Source of the DNA: Caldilineaceae bacterium
GTDB taxonomy: Bacteria; Chloroflexota; Anaerolineae; Caldilineales; Caldilineaceae
Assembly: GCA_022842065.1 (NCBI GenBank)
Contig: JALHQH010000013.1
Coordinates: 1-64,000 of the forward strand
DNA length: 64,000 nucleotides
Direction: 5' to 3'
A program made the translations under genes and the position numbers. Positions 17,253 through 26,025 of this stretch are shown here, piece after piece; the first letter of the stretch is position 1; every line of letters begins with the position of its first letter. The notes below the pieces were generated by a model. It saw only the letters and a list, made by a program, of their open reading frames with translations, made no database searches and had not been told where the DNA came from.

Positions 17253-17374
17253 CTCCTAACCCCCTCCTAACCTCCCCCTGCTGAGGGGAGGAACGGTCTC
17301 GGAGTCAACTGTTCCCTCCCTTAGCAGGGGAGCGCGCCTAGTAGGCAACCGCCTTGGGGCGCGGGTGGGGTGGC
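17253..17374. repeat. Cytosine-rich double-hairpin repeat (copy 2)
   Basis: It opens with cctaaccccctcctaacc and contains the hairpin ccccctgctgaggggagg, a middle segment, and a second half ccctcccttagcagggg. One copy of the short word gcgcctagtaggcaacc is inserted near 17332-17350. Outer flanks with ttgtaact and agttaca are imperfectly inverted. Confidence 0.7.
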
Positions 17375-17419
17375 TTGGTAGTTACATTTTATGGTACGAT
17401 TTTAGGTTGATGACGGCGA

Positions 17420-19552
17420 TCAGATTTTTACCGCCTTCACCCGATTGTTGTAATGGTCACTGATCAGCAGGAGATCCGGCCCGTAAAAACAGAGGCCGTG
17501 TGGCTCATTGAGACGGCTCTGCGTCACCACTTCGCCATCGGCCCCATCACCGGCCGCTTCATCCCCAGCAACGGTCTCAAGCAGCCCTTCGGGTGTCAAC
17601 CGGCGCACGCGGTTGTTGCCGGAATCGGCCACATAGAGCGTGCCATCGGGGGCCAGGGCGAGGCCGTAGGGTTGTTGCAAGTGGGCCGCCTGGGCGGGCG
17701 TGCCATCGGGTGAAAAACCAGCCTGGCCAGTGCCAACCACGGTGGTGATGATCCCTGCCAGGTCGATTTTGCGCACAACATGATAGGCGCGATCACTGAA
17801 ATAGAGGTTGCCGGTGGCATCAAAGCGAATGGCCGTTGGTGCGCCAATTTGGGCTTGGGTTGCCGGGCCACCATCACCCGTATAACCGGACAGTCCGACC
17901 CCGGCAACGGTTGTGATTATCCCTGTCGTGGCATCAATCTTGCGGATACGCCCCACGGCACTGTCGCCCAGGTAAATGTCATCCTGTGGCCCGACCGCCA
18001 GCGCTTCGGTGTGGGCGATGCTGGCACTCACCGCGGGACCACCATCGCCTTTGTCCCAGCGGCCCCCACCGGCATCCCAGGGCAGGGTGGTGCCGGCCAC
18101 GGTGCGGATGGTGCCGTCGTGCTCGACCCGGCGGACGCGGCCGTTGCGGGTATCGGCAATCAGCAGCCGTCCCTGGTGATCAACCGCTACATCATGGGGA
18201 TTGCCCAGATAGGCGGCGGTGGCGGCCTCGTTGTCGCCGCCATAGGCGCGCGCGCCAGTGCCGGCCACGGTCTGGATCAACCCATTGGCGTCGATCCGGC
18301 GGATGCGCTGGCTCCACACATCGGCAATATAAATTTCCCCACTGGGCCCGACTGCCAACCCACCTGGTCCGCAGAGAAAACCGGCCGTCGCCGCTTCGCC
18401 ATCATGCACGCTCGTGCCACCGAGCACCGTGGTGACAATGCCAGTCGTCCCATCGTAACGGCGTAGGCGACCTGAACAATCGCCCCAGTAAACGCTGCCA
18501 TCGGGGTCCGCCCAAATTCCCGCTTCGACTGAATTACAGTGCGTTTGGTGACCGGGTAATCCTTCTTCGCCAAACCCAGGCACCCCATTACCTACCAAGG
18601 TGCGGATGATCCCACTGGCGGCATCCACCTTGCGCACGCGATAGCCATATTTCTCGCCGATATAGAGATTGTTGTGGGCATCCAGACAGATCGCGTCAGG
18701 CATCAAGGTGCTGGCCGCGGTTGCGGGTCCGCCATCGCCATTCGAGGCGCGCTGGCCATTGCCGACGACGGTGGTGATCACGCCGCTCGCCATGTCGATC
18801 TTGCGCACGCGGTCATTCGAGTTGTCACAGACGTAGAGGTGACGGTACTCACGGTCAAAGGCCAGATGTTCGGGATGCTGAAACGCGGCTTCACTGGCCG
18901 GCCCACCATCACCATGATAGCCCATCAAGCTGACCCGTGGACCGGGATAGGGGCGGCTTGCGCCTTGCTCGGCGGGATAGTAACGGGCATTCTGGCCGGC
19001 AAAGGTGCTGATGATCCCCGTCTCCCCATCGACGCGCCGGATGTTATTGGCCCACTCGCTGGAAAGGTAGAGATTGCCAGCCTGGTCAACGGCGACGCCG
19101 CAGGTGGTATCAAGCTCGGCAGCCAACGCTGGTCCGCCATCGCCGCCCCGCCCCACCTGGCCCGAACCCGCAACACGGGTGATGATCCCGGTTTGGGCAT
19201 CAATCCGGCGAATGACCTGATTACCCAAATCGGCAATGTACAGATTCCCCGCATGATCTTGGGTTAGATCATGTGGCCAGTAGAAACGGGCTGCGGCGGC
19301 CGGCCCGCCATCACCGCTGTTGCCAGGGATGCCATCGCCGGCAAAGGCGTGCAGTACCCCTGCCTGGTCAATGCGCCAGAGGCGATGGGCATGATAATCG
19401 ACCACAATCAGTGCCCCGTCTAGGCGGCGCACTACGCCCATTGGCCAGCCGGCATCAAGATCGCGCGCCAGCCCGCCACTTTGATAGCCGACGCCGGCAA
19501 TAGTCTGGATGGTATGGGCGGGGAGAGTGGTGAAGCGGTCGGTGAGCGCCAT
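17420..19552 (-). CDS. NHL-repeat beta-propeller protein
   Basis: A 710-residue protein made of about eleven repeats with the pattern TVAGxG, then GDGGPA, then LxxPxxxAxDxxGNLYIADxxNxRVRRID. NHL repeats form beta-propellers that usually bind ligands or other proteins. No signal peptide or lipobox is visible at the N-terminus, which starts directly with the first repeat. This is odd, because many such proteins are exported. It sits between the two aminotransferases. Several units are degenerate (GEEGLPG, GDNEAATA). The function is unknown. Confidence 0.85.
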   Translation of the reverse strand: MALTDRFTTLPAHTIQTIAGVGYQSGGLARDLDAGWPMGVVRRLDGALIVVDYHAHRLWRIDQAGVLHAFAGDGIPGNSGDGGPAAAARFYWPHDLTQDHAGNLYIADLGNQVIRRIDAQTGIITRVAGSGQVGRGGDGGPALAAELDTTCGVAVDQAGNLYLSSEWANNIRRVDGETGIISTFAGQNARYYPAEQGASRPYPGPRVSLMGYHGDGGPASEAAFQHPEHLAFDREYRHLYVCDNSNDRVRKIDMASGVITTVVGNGQRASNGDGGPATAASTLMPDAICLDAHNNLYIGEKYGYRVRKVDAASGIIRTLVGNGVPGFGEEGLPGHQTHCNSVEAGIWADPDGSVYWGDCSGRLRRYDGTTGIVTTVLGGTSVHDGEAATAGFLCGPGGLAVGPSGEIYIADVWSQRIRRIDANGLIQTVAGTGARAYGGDNEAATAAYLGNPHDVAVDHQGRLLIADTRNGRVRRVEHDGTIRTVAGTTLPWDAGGGRWDKGDGGPAVSASIAHTEALAVGPQDDIYLGDSAVGRIRKIDATTGIITTVAGVGLSGYTGDGGPATQAQIGAPTAIRFDATGNLYFSDRAYHVVRKIDLAGIITTVVGTGQAGFSPDGTPAQAAHLQQPYGLALAPDGTLYVADSGNNRVRRLTPEGLLETVAGDEAAGDGADGEVVTQSRLNEPHGLCFYGPDLLLISDHYNNRVKAVKI

Positions 19553-19739
19553 CGGTGCATTTCCTGGGTCATTAACCAGCGCGTGCGCGCAACTGGTCAG
19601 GCTGAATATGAATACTATTATCCTATATCCTATGGGTTAGTTTTTACAAATCGTCTTTTTGCGCGGCGTCGAGTGGCGTAGGGGGATTTGGCTATCGCTG
19701 ACCGGTTTTTGTAAACCGGTCAGCGATAAGTCGGCTAGA

Positions 19740-21032
19740 TCACCGGAGCCCATTGCGCAATATAGCGCGCGCTGCTTCCAGCAGCCGGTCCAGGTCTTCA
19801 TCGCTGTGGGCTGTCGAGAGATAGATCTTTTCAAAGGGCGAGACAAAGCAGCCGCGGCGGATCAGCTCGACGCCAAAGGTGTAGGCTTTGGCCCGATCGG
19901 CGTAGAGCATCGATTCGTAGTTGCGGATCTCATCCGCGGTGGTGAACAAAATTTGCAGCACCGGCCCTTCGCCGCCGACCTTAAGCGGGATCGAGAACTC
20001 CCGCCCCATCGCCTCGATCTCCCTGGTGATGCGATCCCCCATCGCAAAGAGGCGTTCATAAGTGCCTGGTTTTTCCAATTCCTGTAACGTCGCCAGCCCT
20101 GCTGCTGCGGAAAGGGGATTGCCATTGAAGGTGCCAGAGGCAATGATACTCTGCGGATCGGCGGGATAGGGCTTGCGCCGCGGGTTGGCGGTTTCCAACA
20201 GATCAGCCCGTCCACAGATCGCCGCGCTGGGATAGCCGCCGCTGATCGTCTTGCCATAGGTCGCCAGATCGGGGATCACGCCGTAACGTTCCTGCGCGCC
20301 ACCCCAGGCCATCCGAAAACCGGTGACCACTTCGTCGAAGATCAAGATGATGCCGTGTTTTTGGGTCTGTTCACGCAACAGTTCAAAAAAGCCGGGCCGA
20401 GGCAGGATGCAACGTTGTAGCGGTTCCACCACCACCGCGGCCAGCTCATCGTGATAGGCTTCGATGATTTCCATGGCTTCGCTGCCACTGTTAAAGGGCG
20501 AGACGAGTACATCCCGCCCCTGGTGAAGCGGTAGCCCTGCGCTATCCGGCGTGGCGTGGGGATAATCGCTCGGGGCCGGTGGCCGCGCGCCAAAGAGCAG
20601 CCCATCGCTGACCCCGTGCCAGCCCCCTTCAAAGCGCAGGATCTTGCTGCGCCCGGTAAAGGCCCGCGCCATGCGCACCGCGTAAGAAACCGCTTCTGAC
20701 CCGGTGGTGACAAAGCGAATTTTTTCGCCACAGGGGGCGGCCTCGACAATCTTTTCCCCCAACTCAATGATCGGTTGATTCAAGGTAAGAAACGTGGTGC
20801 CCTTTAAGGTCTGCTGCTGCACCGCCTCGACCACGGCGGGGTGGCAATGGCCCAGGATCATCGGCCCGGAGCCGAGGAGAAAGTCGATATACTCTTTGCC
20901 ATCCACATCGAATAACTTGCTGCCCTCCCCGCGGGCGAAAACCATCGCCACATCGTCCGGCAGGTGAAAAGCACCCAAGGTACCACCGGCAAAGTATTGT
21001 TCGGCTTTGGCTAAATAGGCTTGCTGATTCAT
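19740..21032 (-). CDS. Class III PLP aminotransferase (glutamate-1-semialdehyde aminomutase-like)
   Basis: A 430-residue fold-type I enzyme. PLP contacts are T110-G111-S112 (TTGSEAV), D233 in FDEVVTGFR and the Schiff-base lysine K261 in YGKTISGGYP. It resembles HemL, but its position in a sugar/amino catabolic cluster far from haem genes suggests a beta- or amino-sugar-type aminotransferase rather than haem synthesis. A ribosome site (TTGGAGC) lies upstream. Confidence 0.88.
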   Translation of the reverse strand: MNQQAYLAKAEQYFAGGTLGAFHLPDDVAMVFARGEGSKLFDVDGKEYIDFLLGSGPMILGHCHPAVVEAVQQQTLKGTTFLTLNQPIIELGEKIVEAAPCGEKIRFVTTGSEAVSYAVRMARAFTGRSKILRFEGGWHGVSDGLLFGARPPAPSDYPHATPDSAGLPLHQGRDVLVSPFNSGSEAMEIIEAYHDELAAVVVEPLQRCILPRPGFFELLREQTQKHGIILIFDEVVTGFRMAWGGAQERYGVIPDLATYGKTISGGYPSAAICGRADLLETANPRRKPYPADPQSIIASGTFNGNPLSAAAGLATLQELEKPGTYERLFAMGDRITREIEAMGREFSIPLKVGGEGPVLQILFTTADEIRNYESMLYADRAKAYTFGVELIRRGCFVSPFEKIYLSTAHSDEDLDRLLEAARAILRNGLR

Positions 21033-21259
21033 AAAGTTGCTCCAATCCTCCTGCTGTGTGAGTCTGCCAATGGCCGTAGCGTAGCATCGAAAAAATATCG
21101 TGTCAATGCGCGCAAATTTTGGCCATTTGACAAAGCCTATTCTCCAAACCGATAATCGGTGCTACCCGGCGATGGCGATAAATCCCCTTGCTGACAACGA
21201 GAAGTCGCGGCGACGACTGGCTAAACGCTTGATTATCCCTATTTTTTTATTGTGCGATT

Positions 21260-21429
21260 GTTTTGTCAAATAAGTTGTGATGGATCCCAAACCCCACCCA
21301 AACCCCACCCTAACCCTCCCCAGCTTGGGGAGGGAACTGTTTCCTACCAGCCGAGATCACGGCTCCTTCCCCAGCCTGGGGGAGGTTGGGAGGGGGTAGA
21401 GTTTACCTGTCACAACTTAATTGACAAAA
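21260..21429. mobile_element. MITE-like element with 20-bp TIRs enclosing a cytosine-rich repeat
   Basis: The terminal repeat TTTTGTCAAATAAGTTGTGA (21260-21279) is matched at 21410-21429 by its complement with one difference. The inner part (21284-21402) is copy 3 of the cytosine-rich double hairpin, including ccctccccagcttggggaggg. The whole 170-bp unit has no coding sequence. It sits 24 bases upstream of the 21454 start codon, so it forms the 5' leader or promoter region of that gene. Confidence 0.75.
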
Positions 21430-21453
21430 GACGATTACTGAGGAGCAGAGACC

Positions 21454-22443
21454 ATGTATATCGGATCACAATTTGGCGCGCAGACTGATGAAGAGATGCA
21501 GGTGCTGGCGCAACTGGGCATTAAACATGTGGACCAGACCCCCACCGAACCGTGGAAAAATTGGTCAACCGCGATGTTAGTCGAGATGAAGGAGCGCTGG
21601 GCCAATCATGGCATCAGCATGGAGATGATTCACATTCCCCTGAGTGCCCGTGGCGCCTATAAAGATGAGGCCGGGGCGATCTTTCGCAAACCGACCCCCG
21701 AGCGCGACCGTCAGATCGACTGGATGAAGGAGACGGTGCGCATGGCCGGGGAGGCAGGCATTCGCGGCTTGAACTACAACATCACGATCCTCGGCCACCT
21801 GCGTACCCCTTCCAAAACCGGACGCGGCGGCGCAAAGTTGTCAACCTTCGAGTTGGATAAATTAGACCAATCACTGGGCGAGTTTGAGGATGGGCCGGCT
21901 GATGAAGATACCATGTGGGAGCGGATCGACCACTGGCTGCGCGAAATTATCCCCGTTGCCGAAGAGTACAAAGTGCAGATGGCCTGTCACCCGGCCGATC
22001 CAGGCATCGGCGTCGGCAAGACCTATCGGGGCGTGGCGCGGCCCATGGGGATGGTCGAAGGCTTTAAGAAGTTCATCGATCTCTATGACAGCCCCTACAA
22101 CGGGCTAAATTTCTGCCAGGGTTGTATGTCGGAAGCGCTCGTGAACCCCGCTGAAGAGATCTACGATGTGATCCGTTACTTTGGCGAGCGCAAGAAGATC
22201 TTCAACGTCCACTTCCGCAACATCAAAGGCGGGCTGGGCAATTTTGTCGAAGTCTTCCCCGACGAAGGGGATATCAACATGATCAGAGCGCTCAAGGTCT
22301 ACAAAGAGGTTGGCTACGAGTATATGATCATGCCGGATCATGTGCCCGGCATCAGCGGCCCCGAACCGCGCAAGGTCGCCTTTGCCTATACCTTTGGCTA
22401 CATCCACGCCGCGTTGCAGGCGGTAGAAGAGTTGTCGCGGTAG
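21454..22443 (+). CDS. Mannonate dehydratase-like TIM-barrel protein (UxuA family)
   Basis: A 329-residue metal-dependent protein. UxuA-type metal and active-site segments are visible: ACHPADPG, LNFCQGCMSE, VHFRNIKGG and MPDHVPGI. Members dehydrate D-mannonate to 2-keto-3-deoxygluconate in glucuronate breakdown. AGGAG lies 8 bases before the ATG. It is transcribed against the rest of the block, with a mobile-element-like repeat immediately upstream and a strong hairpin plus T-run downstream. It could also be a related sugar-phosphate isomerase-like enzyme. Confidence 0.85.
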   Translation: MYIGSQFGAQTDEEMQVLAQLGIKHVDQTPTEPWKNWSTAMLVEMKERWANHGISMEMIHIPLSARGAYKDEAGAIFRKPTPERDRQIDWMKETVRMAGEAGIRGLNYNITILGHLRTPSKTGRGGAKLSTFELDKLDQSLGEFEDGPADEDTMWERIDHWLREIIPVAEEYKVQMACHPADPGIGVGKTYRGVARPMGMVEGFKKFIDLYDSPYNGLNFCQGCMSEALVNPAEEIYDVIRYFGERKKIFNVHFRNIKGGLGNFVEVFPDEGDINMIRALKVYKEVGYEYMIMPDHVPGISGPEPRKVAFAYTFGYIHAALQAVEELSR

Positions 22444-22461
22444 AGCAGATAACGGGTGAGA

Positions 22462-22529
22462 ATTATGCTTTTCGAGGGCTGGGTTTGTCGAAGCTGGCTT
22501 CGACAAACCCAGCCCTCGAAAAGCATAAT
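22462..22529 (+). terminator. Long perfect hairpin, bidirectional terminator
   Basis: Two perfect 33-bp arms (starting attatgcttttcgagggct) flank a 2-base turn and are followed on the plus strand by aagttttttta. It lies between two convergent genes (stops at 22443 and 22543), so it can serve both. Confidence 0.85.
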
Positions 22530-22542
22530 AAGTTTTTTTACT

Positions 22543-23280
22543 CTATTCGCCGCCCTCGTCATACCCAGTCAACGGTCGATACCAGATGTTGCGGAAGCGG
22601 ACGAGATCGCCATGATCTTGCAACTTGAGCGGCCCGGTGGTTGGGTGTGGCACATACGCATAGACATCGCGGTGACCGGTCGGCCCAATCAACTCCTGGT
22701 CGAGATGGAGCAGCACACCGTTGAGAAAGACGGTAACTGAGGCTGGGCGGGTGAGGGTTTCGCCGTCAAAGCGCGGTCCCTTCCAGACGATATCATAAGT
22801 TTGCCATTCCCCCGGTTGGCGGCAGGCGTTGACCAAGGGCGGATATTCGCCATAGATCGCGCCAGTGGTGCCGTCGGCGTAGGTCGGGTTGTCGTAACAG
22901 TCGAGCACCTGGATCTCATAGCGCCCCATGAGGAAGACGCCACTGTTGCCCCGCCCTTGCGAGGAACCTTTTACCTCTGCCGGTGCCCGCCACTCCAGGT
23001 GCAGTTGACAGTCGCCAAAGTGGGTTTTGGAAGTAATGTCGCCCGTGCCGGGGACCACTTCCATATAGCCTTTCTCCACTTTCCACTGGGCCGCGCCAGC
23101 TTTGCCTTCCCAGCCGGAGAGATTCGTGCCGTCAAAGAGCATGACTGCATCCGATGGGGGCAGATGGTTCTGGTCCCCCGGTGTTACTACGCGTGGTCGC
23201 GGCCGCGCCTTGTCGTGCACGTGATAGGGTGAGCCGGGGATCAAGGGGGTGTCGGTATAGCCAGGTCGATCTTGGGTCAT
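22543..23280 (-). CDS. DUF1080 (3-keto-disaccharide hydrolase domain) protein
   Basis: A 245-residue jelly-roll protein of the DUF1080 family. The family pattern is clear: FDGTNLSGWEG, then WKVEKGYMEVVPG, then GNSGVFLMGRYEIQVLD. Some members hydrolyse 3-keto-disaccharides formed by Gfo/Idh/MocA or GMC oxidoreductases, and both of those families are encoded upstream. That makes a 3-keto-sugar route plausible. No signal peptide is seen, so it should act in the cytoplasm. Confidence 0.85.
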   Translation of the reverse strand: MTQDRPGYTDTPLIPGSPYHVHDKARPRPRVVTPGDQNHLPPSDAVMLFDGTNLSGWEGKAGAAQWKVEKGYMEVVPGTGDITSKTHFGDCQLHLEWRAPAEVKGSSQGRGNSGVFLMGRYEIQVLDCYDNPTYADGTTGAIYGEYPPLVNACRQPGEWQTYDIVWKGPRFDGETLTRPASVTVFLNGVLLHLDQELIGPTGHRDVYAYVPHPTTGPLKLQDHGDLVRFRNIWYRPLTGYDEGGE

Positions 23281-23297
23281 GGTGGATGTCCTTTCGT

Positions 23298-24125
23298 TTA
23301 AGTCGTGGAAACGGTCGGTGGGAGGTCACCGGTATCAAAGCCGGGGCGGATAAACGCGCGGGCAGCGGGAAACTGTTGTTGGACCGCCCGGCGCAGGCGA
23401 TCCAACTGGGCTAGTCGCTCTAAAATGGCGGTCTCCTCTGCGGGGAAGTGGCGCAGCAAAATGCCCCATGCGCCGATCGAGCGGTCAATCGCAATCAACG
23501 CGACTTTGGCCGAGCCATCCGAATCCTTGGGGTAATCATCCGCTTCGACTTCTTCAACTTCTTCGGCTTCCTCTAGTTGACTTTGCAGCGCTCGGCGTAG
23601 CTTCACTGCAATAAAGTGCAGATACCATTGGATGACCGCCACGGCATCGCGAATCGTGAGCGCCTGTTGCGCCACTTGCGCGTCGGGGCCCGCCAGCCGC
23701 GCAAGCATGGCCAGTTCAGCATCCTTGGCGGCAAAGCGGTCTGACGTCGTAATGAACCATTCATGCCCCTGCTGCAGGTAAACAAAGGCCGCCTCCGCAC
23801 AGGGATGCTGTTCGGCTTGGGTGCGCAACGCTTCATTATGATCGAGCACCGCATCAAGCGCCGGGTCATCAAGATCGATGCCTTGTTCAGTCGCCGCTTC
23901 GTGCAGCAACGCCAGCGTATTTTGGAAGATGATACTCAACCCTTCCCAAAACTCGGCTGCCGCCAGATCAGGCACCTGCCCGTCGGGGAAGTGTCGCTCG
24001 CCCATCGCAAAGTTGGCACAACGGCTTGTCAACGAGCAACGTTCACACCAGCGGTCACAGTAGTTGTAGACGCCGGGGATCAAATTTGGGTCGCTGACCA
24101 AATCAGCCAATTCATCGAGTTTCAT
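23298..24125 (-). CDS. Hypothetical protein with N-terminal cysteine cluster
   Basis: A 275-residue protein I do not recognise. Near the N-terminus is a C-x3-C-x2-C-x5-C cluster (C23, C27, C30, C36), which could bind zinc or an iron-sulfur centre. A Glu-rich acidic run (EEAEEVEEVEADDYP) lies around residues 185-200, and the rest looks helical. The ATG at 24125 is preferred: the longer reading frame to 24305 would overlap the darT start and has a non-conserved-looking extension. It is divergent from darT, with a 160-bp shared upstream region. Confidence 0.65.
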   Translation of the reverse strand: MKLDELADLVSDPNLIPGVYNYCDRWCERCSLTSRCANFAMGERHFPDGQVPDLAAAEFWEGLSIIFQNTLALLHEAATEQGIDLDDPALDAVLDHNEALRTQAEQHPCAEAAFVYLQQGHEWFITTSDRFAAKDAELAMLARLAGPDAQVAQQALTIRDAVAVIQWYLHFIAVKLRRALQSQLEEAEEVEEVEADDYPKDSDGSAKVALIAIDRSIGAWGILLRHFPAEETAILERLAQLDRLRRAVQQQFPAARAFIRPGFDTGDLPPTVSTT

Positions 24126-24239
24126 GGTGGGCCTGTGTGGGCGATGGCATGTGACGGTTACGGCCATTTGGCGTAAGGGTAGTCTAGCATAGGTGGTTTG
24201 GGTGTGCAATTGTGGGGATTCGACCCGGGATTGGATATA

Positions 24240-24248
24240 TGGTATAAT
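24240..24248 (+). promoter_or_regulatory. Extended -10 promoter of darT
   Basis: TGGTATAAT is a perfect -10 hexamer with the TGn extension and is placed 38 bases before the darT start codon. No good -35 is visible, as is usual for extended -10 promoters. Similar TGnTATAAT elements precede the small modules at 62233 and 62615. Confidence 0.55.
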
Positions 24249-24286
24249 TGAGCACATCAAACAGTGGTTTACACCAATAAAGTGCG

Positions 24287-24931
24287 ATGACAATTCCACA
24301 ACCAAGCCTTATCGTTCGTCTCACCCATATTGATAATCTTTCGATTTTGCTGCAACGTGGTGGCTTGCATGCCCCAAACTACGTGCCGAATGATGGCTTG
24401 ATTTATAGAACCATTCACAATTTAGCGATTCAGGCCCAGCGGCGGTTGCAACGTATTTCCTGCGGCCCCGGCGGCACGATTCATGACTACGTGCCTTTCT
24501 ATTTTGGCGAGCGTTCGCCCATGCTCTACCAATTGCATACAGGGCGGGTCGCTGGGTATAATGAAGGTCAAGAGCCGCTCATCTATCTTGTCTCCACAGC
24601 CCAACGTATCCAGCAACAGAACATTCCCTTTGTCTTTTCTGATGGGCACGGCATTGCTGCCTTTACCCGCTGGTTTGCCACGTTGGCTGAGTTGGAACAG
24701 GTAGATTGGGCAGCAGTCAGGGCCACCTATTGGCGTGATACGGCAGAAGACATGGACCGGCAACGGCGTAAACAAGCCGAGTTTCTTATTCACCGCTTCT
24801 GTCCCTGGTCCGCACTGGGCGGGATTGCGGTCTACGACGAGCAGCGGCAAACGCAAGTCGAAGCGATCTTACAGCACTTTCCCCTCACAATGGGTTTTCC
24901 TGTAAAGGTGCGGCGGGATTGGTACTACTAA
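24287..24931 (+). CDS. darT: DarT-like ADP-ribosyltransferase toxin
   Basis: A 214-residue DUF4433-type toxin that attaches ADP-ribose to thymidine in single-stranded DNA. The NAD-binding start LTHIDNL (H14, D16, N17) is present. The segment DYVPFYFGERSPMLY holds the conserved arginine R76, and the catalytic glutamate is E165 in AEFLIHRFCPW. It is followed after 10 bases by the macrodomain antitoxin gene, the standard darT-darG order. No good ribosome site precedes the ATG, which could keep toxin synthesis low. In this family the pair acts in phage defence or as an addiction module. Confidence 0.92.
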   Translation: MTIPQPSLIVRLTHIDNLSILLQRGGLHAPNYVPNDGLIYRTIHNLAIQAQRRLQRISCGPGGTIHDYVPFYFGERSPMLYQLHTGRVAGYNEGQEPLIYLVSTAQRIQQQNIPFVFSDGHGIAAFTRWFATLAELEQVDWAAVRATYWRDTAEDMDRQRRKQAEFLIHRFCPWSALGGIAVYDEQRQTQVEAILQHFPLTMGFPVKVRRDWYY

Positions 24932-24941
24932 AGGCGATACC

Positions 24942-25985
24942 ATGATTGAACTTACCCACGGTAATCTGCTTAAAGCAGACGTTGAAGCGCTGATCAACAC
25001 GGTTAATACTGTTGGCTATATGGGCAAAGGTATTGCCCTACAATTCAAACAAGCCTTTCCAGCCAACTTTGCTGCTTACGCGCACGCCTGTGCGCATGAG
25101 GAAGTACAAATTGGCCAAATGTTTGTGTATGAAACAGGCACGCTCTATAACCCGCGTTATATTATTAATTTTCCCACCAAAGCGCACTGGCGCGGAAAAT
25201 CACATCTGGCTTATGTTGAACAAGGGTTGGTTGCGCTGATTAACGAAGTCAAACAGCGGGACATCAAGTCGATTGCCGTGCCGCCCTTGGGGTGTGGCTT
25301 AGGTGGTCTTGATTGGACAGTCGTGCGTCCGCTGATTGAACAAGCATTTGCAGGAACACCAGAGGTGCGTGTGTTGCTCTATGCACCTGAGGGCGCGCCG
25401 GAGGCACAGACTATGCCGATCGGCACAGCACGGCAGCCGATGACAGCTGCGCGTGCGCTACTTATCAAGTTAATCGAGCAATATAGCCAACTGGCCTACC
25501 GCCTCTCCTTACTCGAAATTCAGAAACTAGCCTACTTTTTGCAAGAGGCGGGTGAACCACTACGGTTGAAATTTACCAAGGGTTTATATGGGCCATATGC
25601 CCACAATTTGAATAAAGTGTTGGAACGGCTGGAGGGGCACTTCATCCGCGGTTATGGTGATAGTCAAAAACCCGACGCTGAGCTTCAGTTATTGCCTGGT
25701 GCCGTTACTGAAGCTAACGCTTTTCTGCAAGGAGAGACGCTTTCGCAACAACGCCTACAACGAGTATCGACGCTAATTGAAGGTTTTGAAACACCCTATG
25801 GCATAGAGTTACTGGCATCGGTCCATTGGCTGGCAACGTATGAAGTGCCGAGCGCTGTCACTGCCGAACAAGCCATTGCTGGGATTCAGCAGTGGAATAA
25901 GCGCAAACAAAAAATATTTCAACCAGCGCATATCGAGGTTGCCTGGCAACGCTTGGTCAATGAAGCGCTTGTTAACACAATGTAA
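24942..25985 (+). CDS. darG: DarG macrodomain antitoxin
   Basis: A 347-residue antitoxin. The N-terminal macrodomain (about 1-150) carries GNLLKADVEALINTVNTVG (given in part), the lysine-containing NFPTKAHWRGKSHL segment with K80, and PPLGCGLGGLDW at 114-125. It removes ADP-ribose from DNA. The C-terminal part (about 165-345, LAYFLQEAGEPLRLKF, YGPYAHNL) is the DarT-binding domain type. It directly follows darT. Identification is firm from both domains and gene order. Confidence 0.93.
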   Translation: MIELTHGNLLKADVEALINTVNTVGYMGKGIALQFKQAFPANFAAYAHACAHEEVQIGQMFVYETGTLYNPRYIINFPTKAHWRGKSHLAYVEQGLVALINEVKQRDIKSIAVPPLGCGLGGLDWTVVRPLIEQAFAGTPEVRVLLYAPEGAPEAQTMPIGTARQPMTAARALLIKLIEQYSQLAYRLSLLEIQKLAYFLQEAGEPLRLKFTKGLYGPYAHNLNKVLERLEGHFIRGYGDSQKPDAELQLLPGAVTEANAFLQGETLSQQRLQRVSTLIEGFETPYGIELLASVHWLATYEVPSAVTAEQAIAGIQQWNKRKQKIFQPAHIEVAWQRLVNEALVNTM

Positions 25986-26025
25986 TTGTGCAGGTCAGGA
26001 TTCAAATGATATTGGGCTACTCGTT

